64,000 nt of DNA from Anarhynchus alexandrinus (taxonomy: Eukaryota > Chordata > Aves > Charadriiformes > Charadriidae), in contig VUYV01000188.1 of assembly GCA_008711295.1 (NCBI GenBank), positions 877,075 through 941,074 of the forward strand, in the 5' to 3' direction. Made by a program: the position numbers and the translations under genes. A model generated the notes under the pieces. The model saw only the letters and a list, made by a program, of their open reading frames with translations. It had not been told where the DNA came from and did no database searches. Numbering within the stretch: the first letter of the stretch is position 1; each line of letters starts with the position of its first letter. Positions 45,796 through 58,458 of this stretch are shown in pieces.

Positions 45796-48700
45796 TGAAC
45801 ATGGAATTTCGCAAAACAGTGGTTTTATAAATGCCAGTAGTCACCACTAAATTCTGTACATTTGTAACATGACATAGGCACCTTGCTCTATGCCACCAGT
45901 GAGAACTGTATCAATGATTATGTTTGCAGGCATTGCAGAATATACAGTAATTCAAACTATGTTCATTTTTTAAATCACAAGCAAATTAAAACCAATGTTG
46001 TGCAAATGTCTTAATTATCTGTTACTTCTTGAACTCCTTGAAGTTAATACTAGCTAATGAGGCTAAAAGAAATTGTTTCTCTTATTATATAACCTCCTTA
46101 CCTATGTTAGAAATATTGATTTTGCTTGGATATGCTAGATATGGTACAAATATGCAAAAACAGGTCCCATCTCAGCTGCTGTGCAGTTTCAAAGAATACA
46201 AATAATACTTAATTGAAAGCTGGAAAAGATTATTGGTAGGTGATTAGTACGCACTCACAAAATTTTTAAATTGCCAAGAGTACCGAGAGTCTTTGTCTTT
46301 CCCTCAAGACTACATAATTTTTCTATTTTCTTAGAGTCAATGCAACTGAGTTTTGTGAGACCTGAAGGAAGTGTGGTGGGCTTTTAGTGCACCTGATGGA
46401 AACCCTTCCCTCAATAACAAACTGTCTGGAATAAATATTTAAAAAATTTTTGGTAAAGCTTTTAGGTGTCTATCTTAAGAGCTCACCAACTGAACTTTGA
46501 TATTTGAGCTGGTTCTGATAACTGTATTCACATTTTTCAGTTATTATTACTATTAGTTATGGAAATGCTGAGATCCTCTCCCAGTCAAAAGTTAGAGCTT
46601 TGTGCCTATCAGTATACAGATAAAAGATGTTTCTTGTTTAATGACTTCTCTGTCTAGGTAGATGGGAAGAACATATTATGCGTAACAAATGGTCAATTTT
46701 CTTAAAATAATTTATAGGCTGTATAAAAAGGTTACTCACTTCATTGGCTACTGAAATGGATATGTAAGGTAGCCATATGGTGTGAATAATACTTTCAGAA
46801 CGGTTTTTAGGAATGGAAGAGAAGAATATCTTATCACATAAAAGCCATGGAGAATTTAGGAAGGGAGAACATGATGAACTGATTTAGAATTTGGAGAGCA
46901 TATTAGGGTTAACACCTCTAATGAAAACTGCCACTTGAGCTTTAATAATCAAATGCTTCAATTTTAGGTCTCATCTGAAAGGCAGATCACATAGAGAATA
47001 GTCTGAAACTCTTTAATTGCCTTGTATAACAATACACATTTTTAAGTAAGTGAATGCATTACAGCTTTGACTTTTGTTCTGATCATTTTGTGTTACAAAT
47101 AGTAGCACACCCATCGTTCTTCTCATCGGTTAGCAATTTTAATGTTGGTGCATAGGATATTCAGTCTGCATAATTCCTTTTACTCTTAATAGGAAATGTC
47201 TGGTTATGCCTTTGTACACTGAGAAGAGAATAGAAGCAGCTGTCTTTGAAAAGACTGCCTTTTCTTTTGGTACAAAACTATATCAGTGTGAATGGGCATT
47301 TGTGTCTTTAGCAAACTATGAAGCAGAAGGCATTTGAAAGAAATGTATCTCAATGATCAGTGTCCACTTCTGACTTATTTTATGTTAATGAACTGGCCCG
47401 CACACAGCTCTTATTTATATCATGGTGAGTTGCTGCCATGGTATTGATATCAGGAAAGTTACTCCAGATTTATACCTGCAAAACTGAACTTTGCCCCATG
47501 TGGAGACATAGAGCTGGTACTGCGTAGCCTCTTATCAGAGGTTTTGGAGTCTGTTCACAAGAGCAAGTGAAGAGGTAGGCAAGCAAAGGATGTCCTTTTA
47601 AGACAGTGGCAAATCTAGCAACTTCACACTAATAAAAAAGCTCAAATACCAGTGCTGTTTCTTGACTGGTGTGCCAGTGGACAGCCACTAACCTTCTGCT
47701 GGTTGTTTCCTGTGTGCTAAATGAAGATACTGCCACCTACTTTCCTGGGATGCTGTGCGGTTTAATTAATGGTGTTCTAAAGCACCACATGAATCTCATT
47801 GCTAGCTGGAATTTGTCCATTGCATACATTTGGTATTCTGAATCAACCACAAGTCCCTGGTATCCATATTACCAATATTAAAAGAAACAAAGTATTACAG
47901 AGAAGGTACCAGGAAGTAACAGTTTTTGGGAGTCTGCCACAGCCTGTCATTGATTTCTTGAGGTATCATGTGCCTTTCCATAGGTTTGCAATCTCTTCTT
48001 CCTTACACTGCTTGCATCCATCTAAATAATGACGGGGAGCATATGGCTTTATTTTTAAACACTGGCACAAATATCAACCGAGCAGCTCTTGGGTTATAAA
48101 TCACAGGCTAGAGCCAGTTCTACAAGACTGATGGCATCAGCAAGCCAAGGACTTCTTTTGGAGGGGTGGAGGGGGCATGGCAGCCATGGCCCTGGCTGGA
48201 TCCTATAAGGAGGAACTTTTCTGAAAACAGTGCCCAAGAACATGTCTTAGTGAGAAAGTAATATTCAAAGTACCAGGAGATTTCAAGGGTATTTTGGGGG
48301 CCACCAAATCCGTAAGATCTTTTGCCTTATAAGCCAGAAACATAAAGGCTGTTGTAACTTCTACCCCAAATAGCTCCATTCAGATCAAACTATAACTCTG
48401 CAGAGACTGAAAGACAGAGCTAAATTTGGGTCAATGCGTGGCCTTCCAGACTGAAGAGAGATTCACGTTGCAAGGCCGTAAAACTTTACTTATGCTGATC
48501 AAAGTATATAAACAATAGTGAAATAATACATCAGAAGGAATGTTATAAACCATTCAACCTCATAAAATATAATAGAACTTCCACTTCTAAATGTTAATAA
48601 AACCTTAATTTCTTTAACAAGATTTCCATTGTCAAAGTGAATCCAAAACTTCCATTAAAAGATTAGCTTTCCAGGCAACAAAACCTGTAATCCAAAAAGC

Positions 48701-51700
48701 TGATATTCACAATGCATAGTGGCCTTTTCCCCTGTCTAGTCTTCCAGAAACTATTTTTACTTTTTAAAGAAGTCTATTTCCCTTAATGATAGAGACTCTG
48801 GTTTGCGTTAGATCATGTAGTATTGATTATAAATTTTTTCTCATGACTGTAAGCTAAATTCAGTAATCTTGCCTTTTTGTTAAGCACTTGTGGGCATCCC
48901 TCTTGAACTAAAATGTCCTGTGGTCATTCGTTTTCTGGGGTTTTGAATAATGCATTTTAAGCACAGAATATGTTGGGCTGGGGAATTCTTTTGTGCCACC
49001 GTTTTTTTTACTGCCTTGTGAAAGAAGCGAAAAGGCTATCAATATTTTATTGAATATAAGGACCCGTGCGGTTTTTTTTTGTCTGTGAATATGCAAGGCA
49101 ATGAACCAGCGCCTTGTCTCAGACAGACTGGTGTGAATGCTGTCAAAACCAATGCAGCACCTCCAAATACAGGCAGTGAAATGGAGAGCAGAAAGCGAGT
49201 TCAGACACTACTTTTTCTTGAGGAGTGTGCAGTTTTCAGGCTTGCCTTAACCCCATGCTATCTGCCAGGAACACCTGGGAAAAAAAAAAAAAAAAAAAAA
49301 AAAGAAAGGCGATTTCAAAAGCAAAACAGGCCTTTCTGAGAACATTGTGAACTGAGTTCCCAGTAGCTGCCAAAGTTGCAGAGCAATGGTAAAGACACAA
49401 TAGTCAAAGCTATTGAATGGGGACAGCCCAGTGAAAGATAATGACTAACTCTTTTCTGTGCTGCTGCTTGAGGCGGGGGGTGGGTGGGGAAGGTCAAATT
49501 TTTAGTTTGTTTAAGCAAAGATAAAAAAAAATCAGGTGAGGTTAAATATTGATTTAGAGGCTTCATGCTTGTCATTCAGATCTGAAAACGTGAACCTTTC
49601 TTTAACTACAGTTTAAGTTAGTAATTCAGGCTGTAATTCCTATTTTGCATTATATTCAACAACAAAGAACAGATAGGCTGTTTACTGTGCAAATACAATG
49701 CATAACAATTCTCTGCCTTGAAAAGCTAATGATTTACAGCTTCAATCCTTATTCATGTCCTTAATTTTATGGACTTGAATAGTCCCACTGGAAAAAGACA
49801 TACCTGTCTCCATCTTTGACAGATAAGGGCCCAATTTTATGGATAATAAAAAGGTGAGTGCTTAAGCCATAAGGGTAGGAGTTAAGAACAGACCAGGGCT
49901 CCAACAGGAAGATCTTGCAGCCACAGTAGGTGCACATTGAGTGTTTTATAAAATCCTGAACCCATCAAACACATGGGACCAAGAGTCTTAAAAAATCAAC
50001 ACGTGCCTATTGATGCACAGTCTGTGATTTTACATGTTATACCTGAATACCCGGTTGCACATCTGGATCAGAAAGAAGCGAGTGCATCTTAAAGAGGAAA
50101 TCATATACCAGGCAGGATTGAATTTATCTTTGACAGAAGAAAAACATGTAACAGTGATGCAGAACTGTAATTCGTGCAACATGACCTAATTATTTTAAAG
50201 GAAATGCTAGCAGCATTTTAAAAGCCTGTGGATACACAATTGTTAAAATTTAATGCTGGAGTTTGTATGTATTGGAATTTATGGAAATTTGTATGAAATT
50301 TTCACTCCTGTTTCATCCAGATCTCCTCTGAAACAAGACTGTGACCTCAGTAGGGTTATTCAACTTAATGAAAATTTTAAATAAAATAAATAAATGATGC
50401 CCAGTCATAGCTCATTTGCAGGACATCAATCATACATTTGTAACTTGTGGAATAAGATTAAAGAAATACAAGGAAGACAAAAACAACTCAAGGCCCAGCA
50501 GAATTTAACATTTTATTTAAGTTTGTTCTATTCATTTCTTATATGAACACAATACATTTTCTCAATCTGTAACCCAGAAATGACCCTGCGTCTATCCACA
50601 GGTGCAACAAAATTCAATAAGGTGAACTTTTGAGTGTCCCTTTCAATGTAACAGTAATTGAACAGGAAAAGTCCTGCACATCACTTTTGCTCAAGTTGCT
50701 CTCTCTCTGAGATGCACTGCTTCCTCAGGCACCGCTCTGCAGAGATGTGCTTGATACTTTGGCAAGATTCAACTCAGCTGCCGACGATGAGAAACTTGTG
50801 TGAAGTGCCAGCTCACCGGGCTCTCTCTGACTTTCTATGTGCTCTGCACAGACCTGCGGGCCCTCCCTGCTCTCTGCAGCTGAGAAATTTCACTGGCTGC
50901 GGTAAAAGATGCAGCACGTTGGAGGTATCATCCCATTTGACTTTTCTGCACCTGTACGCTCCTCTTCGTGAACGCAGTCAGAAGGAAACTTCTGGTTGCT
51001 AAAGTTCTCACAGAGTTATGGACAATGGCTAATGAACCAAATCTTGCTCTCATGGAAAAGACCTTTACAGCCACGTGGATAATTCAGAAGCTGCTCTGGC
51101 TGGCGTAGCAGTGGGATTTGACACTGCCTTTCCCCTTGAGTTTTAAAGGGTCCTACCCAGCAAACAGAGCCAGGAAAAGAGGCTGCCAGGGAGGGAAGGA
51201 GAGGCCCAGGGCACCACACTATGCAGTGTTCCCATTGCAGGAACAGTGGGATGGGATGAGAAATGGAGGGGAATTATTTCTTAAGTCAACTATTTCTGTC
51301 ACAGGTTGAGAGCTCTGTGTGGAACTGGTGAGTGGATTTTATGCTTTGAGGTAGTTTATTCCCATCATCTATTACCTTGCAGCCATCTGAAAAGACTATG
51401 TCTATCACTCCATGGTACTAGGAAGGACATTGTGTTGCCCATTGCCTCCACTGGTCATTTCTGCCTTTCAACCTGAAGATAGAATGCCCTAGCAGGATGG
51501 AAATGGATGTAAGTGACTCCTTGCGCCCTGGCACCCATCAAAGTCAGTGATAGAGCAGATAATTAGGTGGTAAATAATATTGTGATTTTCACCTGACCCA
51601 GATTAATCCAAACTCTTTGGCCGGAGCAGATCTCTTGCCAACATTGGGACACTAATGGCACGAGCTGATATTGAAACATGTATGTACAGCTTGCCACTGC

Positions 51701-52203
51701 ACATACCCAATTCTCCTTTGGTGGAAGAAGCAGTGAATGTCATCCAAAAAGCAATGCCATGCTAGCCAATGCCACAAGGTTGTATCTACTCACAGATGAG
51801 CAGCCACTTTTAGAGCTTTGAAGTCAAGCTTTGTCCGCCCCTCTTTAGTGGAATACCTGAATTTGGCCAAGTAATGGTAAACAAAATGGAAGAAATAAAA
51901 AGAACATGAGGACCCTTCAGCTTAGGCCTTACAATGACATCCTTTGCTGAACTCATCTAGTAGTTGGCATTGACCTGTCTACTTCCACTCACTATCTGTG
52001 ACAATACCTTTTCCGTTATTCACCCTTAGGGCTGTATTTAACGAATAGAAGAGAGTTTTAGTGGTCCTGACAATGAGAGACAGATACCCACAGCTGTACT
52101 CAGTCTCGGCATAAGGACTATCCATGAATTCTGGTTCCAGCATACAGGTCAGTTAGCATCAACTTACAGATTTCTGAGCTTTAATTTTTTTATTGAGGTC
52201 AAA
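45796..52203. other. long unique stretch, no gene confirmed
   Basis: About 6.4 kb. On the plus strand, an acceptor ending CCCATTGCAG (51240) and a donor at 51328 bracket 87 nt, but stops occur in all frames. Another pair (acceptor ending TTTGACAG near 49821, donor GTGAGTGC near 49853) brackets about 31 nt. Either could be a non-coding exon or chance. Confidence 0.4.
49280..49303 (+). repeat. A24 homopolymer
   Basis: Uninterrupted run of 24 A, the longest in the window. No upstream retrocopy or flanking duplication was recognised. Confidence 0.9.
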
Positions 52204-52271
52204 TGACTTCAGTGGGAGCTGCAGCTATTCAACACCTCTCAAATCAGGCAATTTTATTTAGAAGCCTAAAC
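52204..52271 (+). repeat. old amniote interspersed repeat relic
   Basis: The words TGACTTCAGTGGGAGCTGCA, TTCAACACCTCTCAAATCAG, GCAATTTTATTTAGAAGCCT follow in order a short repeat I recall as very common in turtles and crocodilians (TGACTTCAATGGGAGCTG... CTCAGCACCTCTGAAAATCAGG... TTTAGGTGCCTAA). It is non-coding, and the family name was not recalled. Confidence 0.6.
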
Positions 52272-53259
52272 AAAAGGAGTCAGCACCTGGACTTTGGGCA
52301 TTGAAGTTTTTACATGTTGAGAGTGAAACTGGTAGCAGTGATTTAGGCACGCATGTTGCCCATGGCTCCACAGGCTTCTGCTAATTGTGCTCAGGTCTGA
52401 CCTATAACACTCCACAGTTATCTCAGTCTTTGGACTTTCTTGACTTAACATTGCCAGATTAAAGCTAATTTCCACTGGCTGTATGATGAATGTGTTTTTC
52501 AAAGGGTGCAAGATTCAATCCGTGGTGCACCGAGACAGTGCCTGCCGTTTACTGAATGGGATGCTCTGCGCTGGCGGCGGTTAGGGTAAGGAGAGTAATA
52601 AGGGTATGGCACCTGCACAGTGTTGAATCAGTGTCATTATTGCTTTGCCAATGAATCAGCTAACATAAGGAAAGATGGTGGCCTACATTTCCCAAAGCGT
52701 AGCCTGCCTTTGGTGTTTGCAGCCCTGGAAGAACTGCTGAATTTAGCACTTGACTGCAGGCTGAAATTGGTCCGTTCAAACCTTTGGGGCTCAGACTTGT
52801 GCTCATGATTAATCCTGCAGGCAAATACATGCAACTTGCTGAGTTTCACTCTGAAAATCTGTGTGAGTGGTATGCAGAATACAAACTACAAGCTCCAAAC
52901 TTTTTGGCCTTCTTCCTGGCTTCACTCCCACTGTTTTCCTGATCTTTACTTTTGTGGTAAAACTGTGTTGCAGGTAAGCCTCTGTCTTTTTTATTGTCAA
53001 TGTTACTATGTGGAAACAACATAGATAAATCATTTTTGTAGGTTTTAACTGACCTTAAGATTCATTCACCCTTTTGAAAATTATTAGACACACTCACGCA
53101 CGCACACACACAAGCCAACTAGTTTAAAAATCTTTCCAAATAAAATCTGGAGAGAAAGTACTTTCCTCTTTAAACATTTAGAAACAGGCTCATTTTTCTT
53201 CCCAATTATAGCAACTACACAAAGGAGCAATAAGTCTCAGAAGATTTGTCACAAATCCT
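52272..53259. other. unique sequence with one exon-like segment
   Basis: About 1 kb. The open frame at 52836-53024 contains a good donor (TTGCAG then GTAAGCC) near 52975. The best preceding acceptor (TGGTATGCAG, ending about 52876) has a poor pyrimidine tract. The roughly 99-nt segment between is open but matches no family I know. A CA repeat lies at 53089-53111. Confidence 0.3.
53089..53111 (+). repeat. CA microsatellite
   Basis: About 11 CA-type units with TC and GC interruptions. Confidence 0.8.
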
Positions 53260-53540
53260 CCAAGTCCGTGACACCAGTTTCAAAGAAAACCATTGGTTCC
53301 CTTCAAAGCGGTAGTCTGCAGCTGCCTGATAAAAGGCCACAACCCAGTACAAGGTAATCATTAGGCAGCCGTTATTATTATTTTGCTAATTAGTCAAAAA
53401 TCATTGGATTTCCTGTGGCTTCTTCCTGCTGAGCAATCATTTGATCTTGCTTGTGTTGACAAACATGCAAGTCACCAATTGTGCCTCATTTATCATTTGA
53501 CAAGGACAATGTTTGCTTCTTCTTGTGTGAAGAAGAGAAG
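53260..53540. promoter_or_regulatory. candidate enhancer / conserved non-coding element
   Basis: Dense homeodomain-type cores TAATCATTA (53355-53363) and GCTAATTAG (53385-53393), with ATCATTGGATT, ATTTGATCTTG and TGTTGACAAA-like words in non-repetitive sequence. The composition resembles vertebrate developmental enhancers. Motif matches this short are common by chance, and conservation has not been tested. Confidence 0.28.
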
Positions 53541-54949
53541 ACTAAGAACAAGAACACAGGCAAGAAGATTCAGAATATAACCTTCCTTCCTTTTCACTTC
53601 AACTGATACAGTGACAAACCCCCCCAAATGAACAGGATCTGCAGTGAGCTATAAAGCCGCCGTTAGATCCTGGGGGGAGTGTTAATGCAGAATTCCTACA
53701 ATGAGCCCCACGTAAAATAGACTGGAAATATTCCTGCTTCAACTGAAATGTGGAGAACTCCTTGTTCCCAAAAAGGGCCCCACAGCATTCCCCCTGCAAT
53801 GCTGTTGAACTGTCAAAATGTGGCTAAATTTAACTGGGAGTGCTCAGGGGGGAAAAAAGTCATCTTACTTTGTAACATGTAAAGAGCGAGATAAATTTGT
53901 ACAATTCAAATCCCCAAATTTGGTTTGAAAGGCATTTCAAAACTCAGCTCCCAACATCGGGAGCATTCTTTGAAAGAATGTGCAGGAAAATCCGGCACAA
54001 GGATGTGTATATATGGATGTTTATTTATAGTTATTGTTAGTGATGGGTATGAAATTGTTTTGGTCTAGATATTTCTCTTTCGGTAAGCTGGTCTTTAGGC
54101 TGCTCAGACATTGTTAATAAACCCACCACTGCAAAGTAAACTGTTATACCAGTTCCTGAGCATAAATCCAAGCACTGAATTGTTTCTAAGGGAGTTGCAG
54201 TATGTTTTTCAAAATTCCTTCTCGGTTGTTGCATACTGCAGCTCTTTTACTTGGCAGTTTAGCATATCACAGCATTATTTTTCTTAATTCATTTTATGAA
54301 TTAGTATTACCATCCCCCCAGGACAGAAATAAATAATGGAATGCTGATACAGAGAGAAAAGAATCACAGTAAGCATGTGAGAATAGAAAAAAAGTATTTT
54401 AAAAGACATAAAATAATTAATTTTCTGTATCAATCATCTGGAGGAAGGCTAGGACAGACAGACTAGTATCTTACTCAGCTTCCATATATGACTTTAAATA
54501 GGCAAGGCAAGCTGCTGAATTCATATGACAGTGACATCTGTGTCATAAAGAAAACCTCGATGTCAATCTTTAATGCCTTTATATTGAAGGGTTTTCATTA
54601 GCTAAGAAAAATAAGTGAGAACATGAAGAGGCAGGAATGTGTGTGAAAAATAATGCATTCAACCACTTTTATGGAGAAGGACAAATCTCTCATAATTAAG
54701 GTTTGTGCAAAAACCAGATTTAAGTGCACATTCACTATTTGCTCAAACATATATTTTTCTAGGGAGATAATAGTGATTGCTTGACTCTTTTATTTACACG
54801 CAGTTTAAATTGGCTTTCAAAAATACAGTTTATATGCTGAATGATTTCAGCCACTTTGTGAAATTACTGATGTGTTCTTTTTATTGAGGCTTACATATCC
54901 TACAGTAACAATTCTACCATCTCTTTGCAGCTTGCTGTACTACTGCTAA
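53541..54949. other. unique AT-rich sequence
   Basis: About 1.4 kb, nothing recognised. Confidence 0.4.
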
Positions 54950-55150
54950 GAATTTAGAAACAGACGGGCCGGTTTTAATTTTAAAGAGACTGTATTTTTT
55001 CCTCTGCTTTAATAAATCAATTTTGTACGACGATGTTGGCACTCCTTTAAATGGGTCAGGCCAGAGCGTGTCCTTAGTTCACCTCACGCTGCCTAATCAC
55101 TGATCACCAATAATTTGATTAGCCATGCCACAAGATATTATTTGGTTCAA
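54950..55150. promoter_or_regulatory. candidate conserved non-coding element
   Basis: Complex, CpG-containing sequence (GACGGGCCGG, GTACGACGATG, CAGAGCGTG) is interleaved with homeodomain-like cores (GGTTTTAATTTTAAAG, TAATTTGATTAG). This mix is atypical of the decayed AT-rich flanks and may mean purifying selection. No frame is open. Confidence 0.25.
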
Positions 55151-57429
55151 TAGATGTAAACATGTCCAACCTCATCCACAACACATCAAAGTCAAGAGGA
55201 CTCTGCCTGCCCTACGACATCCCTGGCAGCCAGAGCAGCCTGTTTGGGGACTGTGTCCCCAGCTCAGGACACCCTGTCCCCGCTGCCTTCCGCAGATGAT
55301 TTATGTCAGATGAAAGGGAGATGGGGCTGAAATTTTAAAAGAGCTGTGACTACTCTCTGATTTCAAGCACAAATGCACAAGTCATTGCCAAACAATATTT
55401 AGGGCTCCAACTAGACAAACCATGGAGAAAATATTGCCCGCTGAGCTCTTGCCCACCAACCAACCCACACTACCAGGATTTCCTTTTGGACTACTTGAGG
55501 TGAGGAATGCTTATTGATTTTAAGGAATTTGGGATTTCCAAGGGCATTCCTAAGAGTCCTCAGCCATTCAATTCAGGATTATTTTTTTTCCTTCACAATG
55601 CATTTTATTAAAAAATGCTTTAAAGAAAAAAGTGAGGAGGGCTCGCTCAGCAGCTCTGGTGTTTTCCTGTCTCAGGCAAGGCCTGGCTTGCAGAAATGGT
55701 GACAGTTAATTTCCCAGCCTCTCCACTGAGCATGCCTGAGAAAGCAGAGCTGAATGAAACATGCAGACATTATACAGGGATATTTATTGGCAGGCTGGCT
55801 TGGTTTATTCTGTCCATCTTTCACACCTTCTGCACATTTACTCCTTGTACGGTGGGCTTTATTGGCACTACTTGATAAAGCACTTAAGGTCTTTGCTGGT
55901 ACAGCTGCTCACAGAAACTTAATTTCAGCACTGCATGGGGGAGTATATATGTTCTCTTAAATTTTAAATTTGCTCAGGCAAGTATTTGGGTTGGAATGAT
56001 TTCCTACGCTGAGCCAGGGCAAAGAAAAAGTATTGTGAGATGGAGCTGAACACCAACAGTTACGCAATGCACGGCAGACATCAAGTGTTCACCATGACAT
56101 CAGAGACCAAAAAGTTCAGAATTACTTCAGTCTAATAAATTTACGCAAAAGGTTAGCTTAAGGAAATAGCAGTATGCTTGTAAAGACTTTGCTATCTAAT
56201 TCTTGGAATAAATTATTCATTTCAGATTGTTAGGCTAGATGAAAGCAGAGATTGTTTGTTTGTTTCAAGAAAGAAAAAGAAAAAAGAAAAAGATGAAAAA
56301 ACTGTTAAAGGAAAAGCACATAAATAAGGACAAAATATAAATAGCTTTTCTGACCCTAACAAAATGAAAGACTTACAGGCTGTGCCTTACCATAAGTTAT
56401 TCATTTTTATTTTCCTCCTGGTAATGCCATTATTTCATTGCTACAAAGACATTTAAACTAAAGTGATGACAAAATGCTTACATGTAAGGACTCAAGTTTG
56501 GGAAAATGTACATGAATGTCCCCCTGGTATTCTTGGACTTCTATATATTTTGCTTTGGTGTGAAATTCCACATTTCTCACTTTTGTTTTTGCTCTAGAAT
56601 GTTAGCGACTTTTTAAAGATTTCTTATAATTTCATACACAGAGACTTTGGCAGAGGTAGCTCAGAATGTGGAGAACAGTGGAACACCAAGTTCCTAAAAC
56701 AACATAATTATGCATCTTAAATATGACTGAGTTTAAGAGCGCCAGAAGGACATGAAAGCTCTGTTTCCATCTTGCCTGACAAAGAATAAAATTAATAGCT
56801 TGGATGAATGCAATATAGCCACAAAGGACAATCAGAGTAAATCTATAATGGGTTAAAATTCAGTAAGAGCCATAAAGGGGTCACAGTGGTTTGAAGGAAA
56901 TAAGAAATAACTTGGATACCTTCATTTTTTGAAAAAAAAAAAAAAATCTGTAATGTCCTTTTTTCTTAAAAAGATGTATGTTTACTCTTGTATTACTCTA
57001 TCTGATATTACTATAGCTGTTACACTGTCTTTCCTTCCATTACAAAGACATACATAACAAGTATGTCATTGCAAACAAAAGGAAATTATTTTGTCTATTT
57101 ATCCTCATCTGCAAGAACAGTTTAAACAGAAATACAGGAATTAAGGTACTGGCAGGTGGGAATACCAAAGGACATGGTATTTACCGCAGGTGGATCTGTA
57201 TTCTCCACATCTAATTTGTGTCCCGCCTGGTATCAAGGCAGAGGATATCTGTGAGGTCTGAAAGCTTCAAGTGCCACATTTGATTCCTGAAGCAGGACAT
57301 AGCTGCTGCCAGAGCTCTTGACAGCCAGTCAACCCTCTGCAACCGAGTTCAATGTCAAAACTGCACCTATCAACACTCCCAGAGAAACCCCAACCTGGTA
57401 CCCCAAAGGGGTTTTGTGACTGAGCCTGG
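55151..57429. other. unique sequence, no gene seen
   Basis: About 2.3 kb with A-rich tracts at 56.27-56.30 and 56.93-56.95 kb. No exon, RNA or repeat family recognised. Confidence 0.4.
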
Positions 57430-57800
57430 TTTCCCACATATATCCCCAACCTGTATGGCAGGGGCACAGCCATGGGTGCCTCAGCTTGTGTGCACCTTCC
57501 TCATCCCCGTGGCCCTGCCCACACAGCCATGCCACATGTCTGCATGTCTGACCTAGGTTACCCTCACTGGGCCTGATCCTGACCCCTACCCATGGGCTGA
57601 CATCCCATCACAGCCTCAGCCCATCCCCAGGGAGGTGCCCAGTGCCCAGGGCTGGGGCTGCCCCAGTGCCCCTGGCTGCCTGGCTCCTGGTAGGAGTGGG
57701 ACAGCATGGGCTGCCAAGACCTGCTCTGCTGCCCTGGAGGGGTCACTGCCACTCCCCAGGGAACCCACAGTGCCCACAGTGCCCTGACACACTTGGGCTG
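57430..57800. other. GC-rich, CpG-poor block of unknown origin
   Basis: A sharp rise in G+C with recurring CCCAGTGCCC, GGCTGGGGCTGCC and CCTGGCTGCC words suggests a decayed GC-rich tandem repeat. CpG is sparse, so it is not a CpG island. Lack of stop codons in GC-rich DNA explains the cluster of overlapping minus-strand ORFs here, which I do not regard as genes. Confidence 0.4.
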
Positions 57801-57946
57801 TAGTAAAAATAAAGCCGGGGTGTGCAAATGTCAGCTGAAGATGCAACCAGGCTCTGCATGATGTGGTAACCAGTACATCGCCAATGCTGTTGGGGCAGCC
57901 GGATCTGCAAGTACTCCTGCAAGTCTCCAAGGACTCCTTTCTCTCC

Positions 57947-57968
57947 CCAGCAGCACCTCTGCTGCTGG
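57947..57968. repeat. perfect 9-bp hairpin with 4-nt loop
   Basis: CCAGCAGCA (57947-57955) and TGCTGCTGG (57960-57968) are exact reverse complements around CCTC. No T-run follows, and it has no evident terminator or RNA role. Confidence 0.6.
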
Positions 57969-57997
57969 AGCCAGGACCGAGCACACACCAGTGATTA

Positions 57998-58458
57998 TCA
58001 TAGAATCATAGAAAAGTTTGGGTTGGAAGGGACCTTTAAAGGTCATCCAAACCAATCCCCCTGCAATGAGCAGGGACATCTTCAACTAGATCAGGTTGCT
58101 CAGAGCCCCGTCCAACATGACCTGGAATGTTTCCAGGGATGGGGCATCTACCGCCTCTCTGGACAACCTGTGCCAGTTTCACCCTCTCATTGTAAAAAAT
58201 TTCTTCCTTTTATCTAGTCTAAATCTACATTCTTTTAGTTTAAAGCCATTACGCCTTGTCCTATTGCAACAGGCCCTGCTAAAACGTTTGCCCCCATATT
58301 TCCTGTAGGTCCCCTTTAAGTACTGAAAGGCTGCAATAAGGTTTCCCCAGAACCTTATCTTCTCCAGGCTGAACAAGCCCAACTCTCTCAGCCTGTCTTC
58401 ATATGAGAGGTGCTACAGCCCTCTGATCATTTTTGTGGCCCTCCTCTGGACTCACTGA
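57998..58458 (-). mobile_element. CR1 LINE, 5'-truncated, minus strand
   Basis: The terminal octamers appear at the low-coordinate end as CATAGAATCATAGAA (about 57999-58013), followed by the reverse complement of the CR1 tail (GTTGGAAGGGACCTTTAAAG). The minus-strand frame 58382-58179 encodes ORF2 C-terminal blocks (LFSLEKIRF, LIAAFQYLKGTYRK, GFKLKECRFRLD, KKFFTMRG). It then breaks at ATGAGAGGGTGA, where sister copies have ATGAGGGTGGTGAAA, indicating a small deletion and frameshift. It belongs to the same young group as 251-736 and 42790-43318, and is the only young copy in this orientation in the window. Confidence 0.93.

Noticed and set aside
49280..49303. A24 run as a processed-pseudogene tail
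   Set aside because: No recognisable coding remnant upstream and no flanking duplication.
51241..51327. 87-nt plus-strand segment between a good acceptor and a GTGAGT donor
   Set aside because: Stops in all three frames; at most a non-coding exon, with no further support.
57267..58085. Cluster of overlapping minus-strand ORFs (68-122 codons) in the GC-rich block
   Set aside because: GC-rich DNA has few stop codons. The frames overlap each other, contain low-complexity Pro/Gly/Trp/Ser runs and show no domain or splice context.
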